From: Proteobacteria bacterium UBA6522 | GTDB lineage: Bacteria; Pseudomonadota; Gammaproteobacteria; Steroidobacterales; Rariloculaceae | Direction of reading: 5' to 3' | NCBI GenBank assembly: GCA_002434915.1 | Contig: DJLG01000018.1 | Location: 1 to 22,055 of the forward strand | DNA length: 22,055 bases | In this document: one piece after another, positions 6,635-14,481 of the stretch | Layout of the letters: each line of letters opens with the position of its first letter | How positions within the stretch are numbered: the first letter of the stretch is position 1 | The notes under the pieces: generated by a model | Told to the model about the DNA's origin: nothing | The model's database searches: none | Seen by the model: the letters and a program-made list of their open reading frames with translations, nothing else | Translations under genes and position numbers: made by a program

Positions 6635-8506
6635 TCATTTAAATTCGCAAAAACAGTAGGCATAGAGATCACGAGGATCATTCAGCTGATCAACAAACCT
6701 AAAAGGTTCAATAGCGACATCTAAAAGTCTTTGAAATGTCTCTGGTATCTGCGGACCAATATTTAAATACCTAGAGACTGGCGCTGTTAATAAAGTAAAT
6801 TCCAAAGCAATCAATTCAGCAAAACTAAGCTCCTTTTCTATAAACTCAACTGTATATTCTCCCTCAGCGATACCCGCCAGTTCTGCAGCAGATATTATTG
6901 CGTCTTCAAAATCACCTAATTTATCAACTAGTCCATATGTTTGTGCATCAGAAGCTATCCATACTCTACCTCGTGCAATTTCATCTACCTCCCCTACATC
7001 TTTTCCTCGGGCCTCAGCCACTCGTCCAATAAATTCACTGTAAGTATGCTCAATCATCTGCTGAATCGATTCAGATGCATCTGTTCCAAGTTGTCGAAGT
7101 GGATTTGCCTGTCCTGAAAGTTCAGTTGTACCCACACCGTCTACATGTATCCCAAGTTGATCCAGAGCGCGGCTAAACGTTGGAAACGTAGCACCTACTC
7201 CAATTGAACCTGTGATAGTGGTAGGGGTAGCCCAAATTTCATCTGCACCCATAGATATCCAGTAACCACCTGATGCAGCAACACTACTCATTGAAACTAC
7301 AAGTGGTTTTCCAGAGTCCTGGAAGACCTCAAGTTCACGTAAAATAATATCTGACGCAAAAGCACTACCGCCAGGGCTATCCACTCGCAACACTAATGCC
7401 TTCACATCCTGATCATCACTCGCGCGCCTTATCATCGCTGCAGTTGAATCACCTCCAACATTACCCGAAGGCTGTGATCCATCAAGAATTGTTCCAGATG
7501 CAACAACTACCGCCACTGTATTATCGGCGCGTGGCATTATCTTTTCTGCTCTAACAACAGCTAAATATTCTTCATAGCTAATACGCTGATAATCATCATC
7601 ATTATCTGTTTTCTGCTCATTCACGAGATTTCTTATACGCGCCCTAATCTGATCACGTGTAAGCAACTCATCTACTAAGCCATAATTAAGCGCTAATAAT
7701 GCCGTATCGCCATTTGCGCGTGAAAGCAAATTAGTAGCATCATCAGCATAAACTTGTAAGGCATTCTCGCTAAGTTGCCTTGCTGCAGTAACATCGGCCT
7801 GATAGGCATCCCACAACGCCCCCAGAAACACTTCAGTTGATTCACGATCTTCTGGGGACATATCGTCACGTGTAATGGGTTCTACAAATGACTTATATTC
7901 ACCAACTGTCCAGACATGAAAATCAATATAGAGGGAATCAATTGCAGATTTATAATAAGGTAAATACCGACTATAACCATCTATAGGAATGACGCCCATA
8001 GGATTCATGTAGATCTTATCTGCGTGAGCGGCAATGTAGTATTGGTCACGAGTAAACCAATCGCCTACCGCAATAACAGGTTTACCACTTTGCTTGAAAC
8101 GAACAATCTCGCCTGAAAGCTCTTGAAGCTTACTTAGACCACTACCTACAAGACCATCAAGTTGTAAAACCAGCACTTCAATTCTTTCATCGTCCCTTGC
8201 AATGCGAATGACCTCAATCAGATCTCTCAATAGAGTCTCATTAAGTGGCAACCCTCGAATCTCTGCGACAGCACGTTCAAATGCATCTCCTGATAACTGA
8301 TCCACCAACACACCTTGCGGGGAAACAACCAAAACAGCTTCGCGCGGCTCTATCAAATCATCCGGAGTAATACTAGCTAAAAATACAATAGCTATTACTA
8401 ACAAAAGAAGAAGTTGCAACCCCTTCCTTAGTGAATCTAACACACGCCATAGACCAGCAAATAGGGATTTTAAAGCTTTAAAAAAAACCAAAATATTCTC
8501 CAACAT
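6635..8506 (-). CDS. sppA: Signal peptide peptidase SppA, 67K type
   Basis: Inner-membrane serine protease of the long (duplicated) SppA type, which degrades cleaved signal peptides; 623 aa from the chosen start. A hydrophobic anchor near residues 29-45 is followed by two tandem ClpP-like domains. The N-terminal domain carries the general-base lysine, Lys205 in GEYKSFVEPITRDDMS. The C-terminal domain carries the nucleophile, Ser412 in SSVAASGGYWIS, followed by TGSIGVGATFPTF; RVDSPGGSAFASD precedes it. This split dyad matches E. coli SppA (Lys209, Ser409). I chose the ATG at 8506 because AGAAAAGG lies 6 bases upstream. The longer in-frame ATG at 8530 adds MVRQKRSL and has no visible ribosome site. 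The gene follows dctM by 53 bases on the same strand. Confidence 0.93.
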   Translation of the reverse strand: MLENILVFFKALKSLFAGLWRVLDSLRKGLQLLLLLVIAIVFLASITPDDLIEPREAVLVVSPQGVLVDQLSGDAFERAVAEIRGLPLNETLLRDLIEVIRIARDDERIEVLVLQLDGLVGSGLSKLQELSGEIVRFKQSGKPVIAVGDWFTRDQYYIAAHADKIYMNPMGVIPIDGYSRYLPYYKSAIDSLYIDFHVWTVGEYKSFVEPITRDDMSPEDRESTEVFLGALWDAYQADVTAARQLSENALQVYADDATNLLSRANGDTALLALNYGLVDELLTRDQIRARIRNLVNEQKTDNDDDYQRISYEEYLAVVRAEKIMPRADNTVAVVVASGTILDGSQPSGNVGGDSTAAMIRRASDDQDVKALVLRVDSPGGSAFASDIILRELEVFQDSGKPLVVSMSSVAASGGYWISMGADEIWATPTTITGSIGVGATFPTFSRALDQLGIHVDGVGTTELSGQANPLRQLGTDASESIQQMIEHTYSEFIGRVAEARGKDVGEVDEIARGRVWIASDAQTYGLVDKLGDFEDAIISAAELAGIAEGEYTVEFIEKELSFAELIALEFTLLTAPVSRYLNIGPQIPETFQRLLDVAIEPFRFVDQLNDPRDLYAYCFCEFK

Positions 8507-8559
8507 CAATGACCTTTTCTGCCTCACCATGAGAAATGTATTTCATACTTACACTCACT

Positions 8560-9813
8560 TTAACTTACAAGAAAAAGAGAGAGTTGAGGCCAGTAGGTAA
8601 TAATCAAAACCGACACAAGCAACAGCAAAAAGAACGGAAAGGTAGCTCGGAAAACTTCTGCAATACTTCGCTCAAAACGAAAACTCGAAATAAACAAATT
8701 AAGTCCAACGGGTGGTGTAAGGTACCCAAGTTCCATTGTTGCAAGAAAAACAATTCCTAGATGTACAGGATGGACATTATATTGTGAAGCTACTGGCAGT
8801 ATTAACGGTACCACCAAAATTATTGCTGAAAAAATATCAAGAATAGCGCCAAGGATCAGCAAAAAAACCAGCAAAGCTAATAGGAAAGATGCTTGGCCAC
8901 CGACATATGCATCTACAATACCAAATAATTTTTCGGGCACACCAGAGTCAATCATATAGTTTGTGGATGCCAGTGAAACTCCCAAAATCATAAGTATTGC
9001 ACCAACCAAAACCATTGATTCACGGGTAATTCTAGGTAAATCTTTCCATGCAATTTCTCTAAGCACAATAATCTCAACAAAGATAACGTAAAGAGCGGTT
9101 ACTGCAGCAGCCTCAGAAACTGCAAAATACCCACTATAGATTCCTCCTAGAACAAGAATGGGCAATGGCAGCTCCCAAGCAGACTCCTTAAGAGCTGAGA
9201 TTATTTCTCTACTAGAAACTACTCTAATAATGCGTGATTGACGATTCTTCCAATAGCTATAAACAGCAAGAAGAATAATCATCAATAGACCTGGGAAAAT
9301 ACCTGCTAAAAAAAGATCGTCTATAGAAACGCCAGCCACAATCCCATAAAGAATCAGAGGAAGTGATGGTGCAAATAACAGTCCAAGGCTACCAGATGTA
9401 GTGATAAGTCCCAGATTAAATCTTTCGTTGTAACCAGCTTCGGAAAGCGCAGGATATAAAAGCGCACCTAACGCAATTATTGTAACCCCCGATGCTCCAG
9501 TAAATGCAGTAAATAGGGCGCATGAGATCAAAGAGATAATTGCTAGTCCGCCAGGTAGCCAACCAAGCAGTGCATTTGATAATCGTACTAATCGCTTAGG
9601 GCTGTTGCTCTCACTCAATATAAACCCCGCAAAGGTAAATAATGGTATAGCAACAAGAATAGGCATCTCTGAGAGACCAAAAAACTCTATGGCCATAACA
9701 GAAAGATCAATTTCTGAACGGTAAAAACCTAGCATTGCGCTGGCAGCAATTATCGAAAAAAGAGGTGCTCCTAATAATAAAACCACAAATAAAAAAATGA
9801 CCGTAAGAATCAT
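8560..9813 (-). CDS. dctM: TRAP transporter large permease DctM
   Basis: Large membrane subunit of a tripartite ATP-independent periplasmic transporter, 417 aa. It contains the substrate and sodium path and works with DctQ and the periplasmic DctP. It is almost wholly hydrophobic, with about a dozen predicted membrane segments. The signature region GASGVTIIALGALLYPALSE, followed by GSLGLLFAPSLPLILYG, corresponds to the conserved DctM block usually seen as G(T/S)LGxxxPPSxPxIxYG; Ala replaces the first Pro here. The reading frame is open up to 9906, but I choose the ATG at 9813: it overlaps the dctQ stop as ATGA, has GTAGG just upstream, and gives the N-terminus MILTVIFLFVVLLLGAPLF usual for the family. 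The upstream 31 codons would be dctQ in another frame. Confidence 0.93.
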   Translation of the reverse strand: MILTVIFLFVVLLLGAPLFSIIAASAMLGFYRSEIDLSVMAIEFFGLSEMPILVAIPLFTFAGFILSESNSPKRLVRLSNALLGWLPGGLAIISLISCALFTAFTGASGVTIIALGALLYPALSEAGYNERFNLGLITTSGSLGLLFAPSLPLILYGIVAGVSIDDLFLAGIFPGLLMIILLAVYSYWKNRQSRIIRVVSSREIISALKESAWELPLPILVLGGIYSGYFAVSEAAAVTALYVIFVEIIVLREIAWKDLPRITRESMVLVGAILMILGVSLASTNYMIDSGVPEKLFGIVDAYVGGQASFLLALLVFLLILGAILDIFSAIILVVPLILPVASQYNVHPVHLGIVFLATMELGYLTPPVGLNLFISSFRFERSIAEVFRATFPFFLLLLVSVLIITYWPQLSLFLVS

Positions 9814-10307
9814 CGACCTACTCGTACAATCTCTCGTAGAGCCCTCAAAAAATAACGGTAACAAATCACTGCAAATCCAAAAGGTAAAATTAACTGGAAC
9901 ACCCATGCTGGCCAGTTAACCATCAATGTATCTCCAAAAGCGTAAGAATCTTGCACAAAGCGAAATGAGTGCCAAGCGATCACTCCAGTCACCAAAGAAG
10001 TAAAAAGATGAGCTATTACATCAGCCACCCATTTCAAATTAGGCGGGAGCGAACGGGTTACGATATCTATAGCTATGTGCTTTTTATCTCTACTGGCAGC
10101 AATTCCACCAGCAAGAGCCAGCCAAAGCACCATTAAACGAATAATGCTATCTGTCCATGGGAACCCCATAGACATAATATTTCGCATGATTATTTGGATG
10201 CTGGCTAGTGAGATGAGTCCTATCACTAAAAGGGATAGTAAAATATTCTCGAACCAACGACCCCATAGTTCGGCACGTTCTAACCAGAAATACTGTTGTT
10301 CTTTCAC
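9810..10307 (-). CDS. dctQ: TRAP transporter small permease DctQ
   Basis: Small membrane subunit of the TRAP transporter, 165 aa with four hydrophobic segments (roughly residues 20-40, 55-70, 95-115 and 135-155), the standard DctQ layout. It supports DctM in the inner membrane. MGFPWTDSIIRLMVLWLALAG (about 47-67), in which a Trp and acidic residue precede the second membrane helix, and the following RDKKHIAID are typical of the family. The start is GTG at 10307, with no strong ribosome site visible; the next in-frame Met is well inside the first membrane region, so it is not a better start. It lies 28 bases after dctP and overlaps dctM by 4 bases. Confidence 0.9.
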   Translation of the reverse strand: MKEQQYFWLERAELWGRWFENILLSLLVIGLISLASIQIIMRNIMSMGFPWTDSIIRLMVLWLALAGGIAASRDKKHIAIDIVTRSLPPNLKWVADVIAHLFTSLVTGVIAWHSFRFVQDSYAFGDTLMVNWPAWVFQLILPFGFAVICYRYFLRALREIVRVGR

Positions 10308-10335
10308 AATTAACTTAATAGCTAGGCATGAGCAG

Positions 10336-11400
10336 CTAATATGGGGATGGATAGGAATCCCGGTACTCTTGGAGAACCATTAATAATTCATCAAAGAACT
10401 CTTCATCAATCTCATCCCGCGATCTAATCAAAGGATAGGTTTGCGATATAGTGTTGTGCCAATTTGAAACATCAGCTGAATTGATAGGAACAAAGTTAAT
10501 TCCAAGTTCCTCCATAACCTCACTTGCTCGCTGATTATCTACCCTCGACTGTCCATCAAGCCTCTTATTTACGCTCTCCATAATATTTCTAACAATCAGT
10601 TTATCTTTATCGGAAAGCCTATTAAAAACTCGAGAATCTAAGGCAAAAATACCCATTGAATACGCTACAGGCAAATCAGTAACGAACTTGATTTTTGTAT
10701 GCCATTGAAGAACCAAAGCTACAACTGGTGAAGCCGCAACCACATCTAATAGCCCTGTCTGTAAACCCGTGAGAACGTCGGTAGGCGGCAATACCACAGG
10801 AGACAACCCTAATGCCTCCATTGACAAAAAACTCACTTGGTCACCATCGGGAACCCAAACTTTTCGCCGCCGCATATCTTCAACCATACTAATAGGTTCA
10901 TTTGCCATCATTCGAGCAAAACCACCTTCGACAAATCCAAAAGTAACGAAACCAGCTCGTTCTAAACCAGCAGCTAATTTCGAATCCATTCGATCACGGA
11001 CATAGTCCAACTCATCAAAAGACCTGAAAAGAAGGGGAATACTATATAAGTTGATTGCAGCATATCGCTCTGCCAATCCTCCACCCGCAAATGCTCCACC
11101 CTGTAACTGACCTACACGAATTTTTCGTAACACCTGACTGTCATTACCCATCACACCACCGGGATAAAACTTGAAGGTAACCCGTCCCTCAGTTTGATCC
11201 GTAATAAGTTCGGCACCAGCACGCATCTCACTCATCCATCCAGAACCTTCTGGGGCTACAGTAGCAACCTTTATCTCAATAGAGCTTGCTGTATAGAAAC
11301 CTGTCGCAACAAATATTATTAGCGGATAGAACATCCACCGAATCAACCAATCAGATAATTTATGCTTAATCATAAGATAGTGTTTTTTTGGGTCTCTCAT
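10336..11400 (-). CDS. dctP: TRAP substrate-binding protein, DctP/TatP type
   Basis: Periplasmic solute receptor of the TRAP system, 354 aa. A basic N-terminus and hydrophobic stretch (about residues 18-38) look like a signal peptide. The mature part begins IEIKVATVAPEGSGW, with family motifs FKFYPGGVMGND (77-88), LRKIRVGQLQGGAF (91-104) and LPPTDVLTGLQTGLLD (204-219). In ordinary DctP proteins an arginine in a K-(I/V)-R-V-P context salt-bridges the ligand carboxylate; here the equivalent segment is KVWVPDGD with Trp182. With the TPR lipoprotein gene upstream, this places it with TatT/TatP systems such as Treponema pallidum Tp0956/Tp0957, whose ligand is thought not to be a simple organic acid. 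The substrate is unknown. CAGAGGAG upstream supports the ATG at 11400, which overlaps the tatT stop by one base (TAATG). Confidence 0.9.
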   Translation of the reverse strand: MRDPKKHYLMIKHKLSDWLIRWMFYPLIIFVATGFYTASSIEIKVATVAPEGSGWMSEMRAGAELITDQTEGRVTFKFYPGGVMGNDSQVLRKIRVGQLQGGAFAGGGLAERYAAINLYSIPLLFRSFDELDYVRDRMDSKLAAGLERAGFVTFGFVEGGFARMMANEPISMVEDMRRRKVWVPDGDQVSFLSMEALGLSPVVLPPTDVLTGLQTGLLDVVAASPVVALVLQWHTKIKFVTDLPVAYSMGIFALDSRVFNRLSDKDKLIVRNIMESVNKRLDGQSRVDNQRASEVMEELGINFVPINSADVSNWHNTISQTYPLIRSRDEIDEEFFDELLMVLQEYRDSYPSPY

Positions 11401-12293
11401 TAGAAATACTCCTCTGAGGATTCTAATAACTCTTCCGCATCCCGCTGCGCCAAAACATTAAACAGGGTTCTCCCTGGTACATCTACTGGAGATTCTAATA
11501 CTTCTACCAGCAAGCGATCATGGAGATCTTTATCAAATATCATTCGGGCATAACGACGCGCATACTCTACCTTTGCAGATAAGTCAGAACCTTCAGTTAG
11601 GGCAATCGAACGTTCGAAATGTTTTTGCGCTAAAGCAGGCTGACCGCCCAATGCCGGCGGTCGTAAAGAATATAAAATTCCTAGATAGACATGTATGCCA
11701 CCATTATCATGAGCCTCATCTAATGCTACAACCCGCTCCATTGCAGCTTGCACCCAAGGTAACTCTGCCACAGCAATCCAATCTGAACTTGTAGCTTCTA
11801 GATTACTAAGCCAACTGACAGCATAGGCATAAAGGTACTCAACCTGGTCTTCATCTATACCCTCTAACTCTAGGACAAACTGATCATATTCCATACCTTG
11901 CCATTGACAGGCTGGCTCATGAACCAAACAAACTGCCCTTTGCCCATACCTTCTAGCCTTCCTAGTTATATCGCCTGCATGTACATCACTCGTTGAAAAC
12001 CGTGATCCATATAAGGCAAAAAGTTGCGCGCCTGCCGATAACATCCCTGCATTGTCGGGGTTTTCAACAATAAAACCATCAACGATCAGTAAATAAGCTG
12101 GTAACCCTGCTTGAATTATTTCCGGATCATCTTGATTAAGAATTGCAGAAGACAATGTATCAGCTGCTAAACTACCAACGTAAGAAACACAACCAGTCAG
12201 AAAGGCTAACTGCCCAATAAGAGTAGCAGCTACAACTAGTTGTAAAGTTCTCATAACAGTCTTAGAAGCCAACCTGGCGCGGAAAATATCCAC
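11400..12293 (-). CDS. TRAP-associated TPR lipoprotein TatT
   Basis: 297-aa protein of the TRAP transporter TatT family. The N-terminus has a lipoprotein signal: hydrophobic LQLVVAATLIGQLAFL, then lipobox LTGC with Cys35. The rest is alanine- and leucine-rich helical sequence with segments fitting TPR-like helix pairs, for example GMLSAGAQLFALYGSRF and GGIHVYLGILYSLRPPALGG, then PALAQKHFERSIALTEG. In Treponema pallidum TatT (Tp0956) is a TPR trimer with a pore that associates with its TRAP receptor; the same role is inferred here. Start: GTG at 12293 with GAGGA about 10 bases upstream. A shorter start, ATG at 12254, would give a standard 21-residue signal. It lies only 18 bases after rplS with no terminator between, and overlaps dctP by one base. 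Confidence 0.83.
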   Translation of the reverse strand: MDIFRARLASKTVMRTLQLVVAATLIGQLAFLTGCVSYVGSLAADTLSSAILNQDDPEIIQAGLPAYLLIVDGFIVENPDNAGMLSAGAQLFALYGSRFSTSDVHAGDITRKARRYGQRAVCLVHEPACQWQGMEYDQFVLELEGIDEDQVEYLYAYAVSWLSNLEATSSDWIAVAELPWVQAAMERVVALDEAHDNGGIHVYLGILYSLRPPALGGQPALAQKHFERSIALTEGSDLSAKVEYARRYARMIFDKDLHDRLLVEVLESPVDVPGRTLFNVLAQRDAEELLESSEEYF

Positions 12294-12311
12294 GCATAAT
12301 TATCCTCGAAA

Positions 12312-12656
12312 CTAAAGTTTTTCCTTGATTCTCGCGGCCTTTCCGCTCAGCTCCCGCAAGTAGTAAAGCTTTGCTCGCCGTACATCACCACGACGCTTAA
12401 TTGATATTCCAGCAACTGTTGGACTATGCGTCTGAAATACACGCTCAACACCCTCTCCATGTGATATTTTACGAACCGTGAAGGCAGAATTTAGTCCACG
12501 ATTACGCTTGGCTATCACTATGCCCTCATATGCTTGAAGACGCTCTCTATTACCTTCCTTAACTCGGACCTGCACTACGACAGTATCCCCGGGAGAAAAT
12601 TCAGGAATATCATCTTTGAGCTGCGCCTGCTCAAGCTCTGCGATTATTTTCGACAT
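12312..12656 (-). CDS. rplS: 50S ribosomal protein L19
   Basis: Ribosomal protein L19 at the 30S-50S interface, 114 aa against 115 in E. coli. Near-identical blocks are present: SPGDTVVVQVRVKEGNRERL, GIVIAKRNRGLNSAFTVRK, GEGVERVFQTHSPTV, then RRGDVRRAKLYYLRELSGKA. The ATG is preceded by AAAAAAGGATTGAGCC, giving an AAGGA site about 8 bases upstream. It is the fourth gene of the conserved rpsP-rimM-trmD-rplS operon, but a 148-base spacer separates it from trmD, and the TRAP genes follow 18 bases after its stop. Confidence 0.98.
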   Translation of the reverse strand: MSKIIAELEQAQLKDDIPEFSPGDTVVVQVRVKEGNRERLQAYEGIVIAKRNRGLNSAFTVRKISHGEGVERVFQTHSPTVAGISIKRRGDVRRAKLYYLRELSGKAARIKEKL

Positions 12657-12804
12657 GGCTCAATCCTTTTTTAGTGCTGCCCTTATGTCCTAAAGGGTGG
12701 AGACTAACCTACCTAATATCATCCTGTCATTATGCTTAAAGGCCAGAATCCTCAATTTTAAGTCATTGGACTAGTAAATCCATCAACCAATAGAGATATA
12801 TTTA
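12657..12804 (-). promoter_or_regulatory. trmD-rplS spacer with hairpin and possible promoter
   Basis: 148 bases between trmD and rplS, read on the - strand. A weak promoter-like pair is present: TTGAGG (complement of 12750-12755) and CATAAT (complement of 12729-12734), but the 15-base spacing is short. Nearer rplS a hairpin CCCTT/AAGGG (12680-12697) could form in the leader. This may let rplS and the downstream TRAP genes be expressed apart from trmD. No protein or RNA family was recognised. Confidence 0.25.
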
Positions 12805-13548
12805 CTAATTGTCCTGTTCTTCAATGAATTCTTCAAGGAGCATTTTCTCCTCTACGCTTACGCCTCTGGACTCCAACAAATCGGGACGCCTAAGCCAGGT
12901 TCGGCCTAATGCTTGTTTTAAACGCCATAGTCGAATAGCTTCATGATGACCATCAACTAGGACTTCTGGAACCTTAAGCTCATCAATCGTTTCTGGACGT
13001 GTATATTGAGGATGGCCTAGTAGACCGGTCATGTATGAGTCTTCCTGTGCAGAACGTTCATGTCCTAGTACCCCAGGAATCAATCTTGCAACAGCATCAA
13101 TAACAACTGCAGCAGCTAACTCACCACCACTGAGCACAAAATCTCCTAGAGACAACTCCTCAGATATTTCAGCCTGAACTATCCTCTCGTCGATTCCCTC
13201 ATAACGCCCTGCCACTAACAATAGACCATTCCCATTCGCTATTTTCTGCGCAATAGTTTGGTCAAACGTTTGACCTTGGGCGCTTAGAACGAATTCGGCA
13301 CAATCCTTTGGACTACGTTTCCTAGCCGCTCGAATGGCATCCCGGACAGGCTCATATTTAAGCACCATACCAGGCCCACCGCCATATGGACGATCATCTA
13401 CGGTACGGTGTTGATCAAAAGCAAAATCTCTCGGTGAGACAATATCTAAAGAAAGCAGTCCCGCATTACATGCACGCCCCACCACACCGGTTTGACTAAC
13501 TGGTTCGACTAACTCAGGTAAAAGCGAAACAACTGTTATGCAATACAT
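12805..13548 (-). CDS. trmD: tRNA (guanine-37-N1) methyltransferase TrmD
   Basis: SPOUT-class methyltransferase making m1G37 in tRNAs with a G at position 36, which prevents frameshifting; 247 aa. Visible: HRTVDDRPYGGGPGMVLK (residues 47-64), GRYEGIDERI (114-123), and SLGDFVLSGGELAAAVVIDA, the trefoil-knot S-adenosylmethionine site. The EDSYMTGLLGHPQYTRP segment includes the Asp region used for catalysis. I choose the ATG at 13548, not the upstream in-frame ATG at 13581, because MYCITVVSLLPE matches the beginning of E. coli TrmD (MWIGIISLFPE), and the longer start would run back into rimM. It follows the rimM stop by 14 bases. Confidence 0.96.
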   Translation of the reverse strand: MYCITVVSLLPELVEPVSQTGVVGRACNAGLLSLDIVSPRDFAFDQHRTVDDRPYGGGPGMVLKYEPVRDAIRAARKRSPKDCAEFVLSAQGQTFDQTIAQKIANGNGLLLVAGRYEGIDERIVQAEISEELSLGDFVLSGGELAAAVVIDAVARLIPGVLGHERSAQEDSYMTGLLGHPQYTRPETIDELKVPEVLVDGHHEAIRLWRLKQALGRTWLRRPDLLESRGVSVEEKMLLEEFIEEQDN

Positions 13549-13562
13549 AATCGACCCAATCC

Positions 13563-14084
13563 TTAGTAGGCTGGATCCCAATCTACGATAATCACGCCCA
13601 AATTAAGATCAACATCACATATTACCCTCTCGCGTACGAATGGAATCATTCGCTCTTCTTCACCTACAACAACCATGACATCATGCTCCCCAGTAGAAAA
13701 TAAGTACTCAACATGGCCAAGCAATTCGTTTTTCTTAGTCCTAACCGCAAGACCTTCAAGATCCGTCCAGTAATACTCTCCTGGGCTACAGGCTGGCAGA
13801 TTTTCACGGTATACATAAATTTTTGCGCCAATTAACGTCCTTGCTTCATCTGGATCGTCAATTCCGCAAAGTTTAGCGACAATAGTCCGTCCTTGTTGGC
13901 GACCACTATCAACTTCTATAAGTCGCTCAACTTCATCTAAGCTTAAAATCCAATGCTTAAATTCAGTTATATTTTCACGAGGATGTGTGTAGGAATGAAC
14001 CTTAATCCAGCCCTTTATTCCCATTAGGCTGGAAACATAGCCCATTAAAACTTTTTTTTTGGACGGCTCGCTCATGCTGCCCAT
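13563..14084 (-). CDS. rimM: 16S rRNA processing protein RimM
   Basis: Ribosome maturation factor that binds S19 and the head of the 30S subunit, 173 aa. The N-terminal RimM beta-barrel has MGYVSSLMGIKGWIKVHSYT. The C-terminal PRC-barrel has GEYYWTDLEGLAV, then HDVMVVVGEEERMIPFVRE, and ends VDWDPAY. These motifs and the place between rpsP and trmD fix the identity. The start may be the ATG at 14084 or the ATG three codons later at 14075; neither has a clear ribosome site. A nine-A run (complement of 14052-14060) falls in codons 8-11, a slippage-prone stretch near the start, but the frame is intact as read. Confidence 0.95.
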   Translation of the reverse strand: MGSMSEPSKKKVLMGYVSSLMGIKGWIKVHSYTHPRENITEFKHWILSLDEVERLIEVDSGRQQGRTIVAKLCGIDDPDEARTLIGAKIYVYRENLPACSPGEYYWTDLEGLAVRTKKNELLGHVEYLFSTGEHDVMVVVGEEERMIPFVRERVICDVDLNLGVIIVDWDPAY

Positions 14085-14102
14085 CTGAAAGTCGTTGAGG
14101 TG

Positions 14103-14357
14103 CTAAGAGACCTCGCTGCCTCTATGCATTTTAATCAATTTACCCACACGATCTGAGGGTTTAGCTCCCTGTGAAATCCAGTACTCAGTTCGGTCTAAAT
14201 CCATATTGAGCTCTTTTTCTCCGCCAGTTGCCATGGGATTAAAATACCCTAGTCGTTCGATGTAACGGCCATCCCGACTATTGCGACTATCAGTTACAAC
14301 GATATGATAAAAAGGACGTTTTTTGGCACCGCCCCGAGCTAACCGAATACTGACCAT
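14103..14357 (-). CDS. rpsP: 30S ribosomal protein S16
   Basis: Ribosomal protein S16, 84 aa, needed for assembly of the 30S body. MVSIRLARGGAKKRPFYHIV, then DSRNSRDGRYIERLGYFNP, and SQGAKPSDRVGKLI are characteristic. It is the first gene of rpsP-rimM-trmD-rplS. A candidate promoter lies in the 124-base gap to ffh. rimM starts 18 bases downstream. Confidence 0.98.
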   Translation of the reverse strand: MVSIRLARGGAKKRPFYHIVVTDSRNSRDGRYIERLGYFNPMATGGEKELNMDLDRTEYWISQGAKPSDRVGKLIKMHRGSEVS

Positions 14358-14420
14358 AATACGAACCTAACCCTGAAAAAATGCAGTGGCTACAATAACG
14401 TAACCGATCGCGGAGTGGGC

Positions 14421-14448
14421 ATTCTACTGGTTTCACGAAAGAAGTGAA
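14421..14448 (-). promoter_or_regulatory. Candidate sigma-70 promoter for rpsP operon
   Basis: Read on the - strand: TTCACT (complement of 14443-14448, 4 of 6 to TTGACA), a 16-base spacer, then TAGAAT (complement of 14421-14426, 5 of 6 to TATAAT). It sits 63 bases upstream of the rpsP start, in the only sizeable gap before the operon. The -35 and spacer also form a short inverted repeat, TTCAC/GTGAA. Confidence 0.45.
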
Positions 14449-14481
14449 GGCTAGGTAGGTTATTTATGACCTTAAAATGCA

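Noticed and set aside
8536..8760. 74-codon + strand frame over the 3' end of dctM
   Set aside because: Low-complexity Lys/Asn-rich translation antisense to a conserved membrane protein; a composition shadow.
9814..9906. 31-codon N-terminal extension of dctM
   Set aside because: It overlaps dctQ in another frame; the ATGA overlap and family N-terminus support the start at 9813.
13549..13581. 11-codon N-terminal extension of trmD
   Set aside because: It would overlap the rimM end, and homologues begin at the Met at 13548.
14431..14448. TTCAC/GTGAA inverted repeat as an ffh terminator
   Set aside because: Only 5 bp with no T-run on the - strand side; it coincides better with the candidate rpsP promoter.
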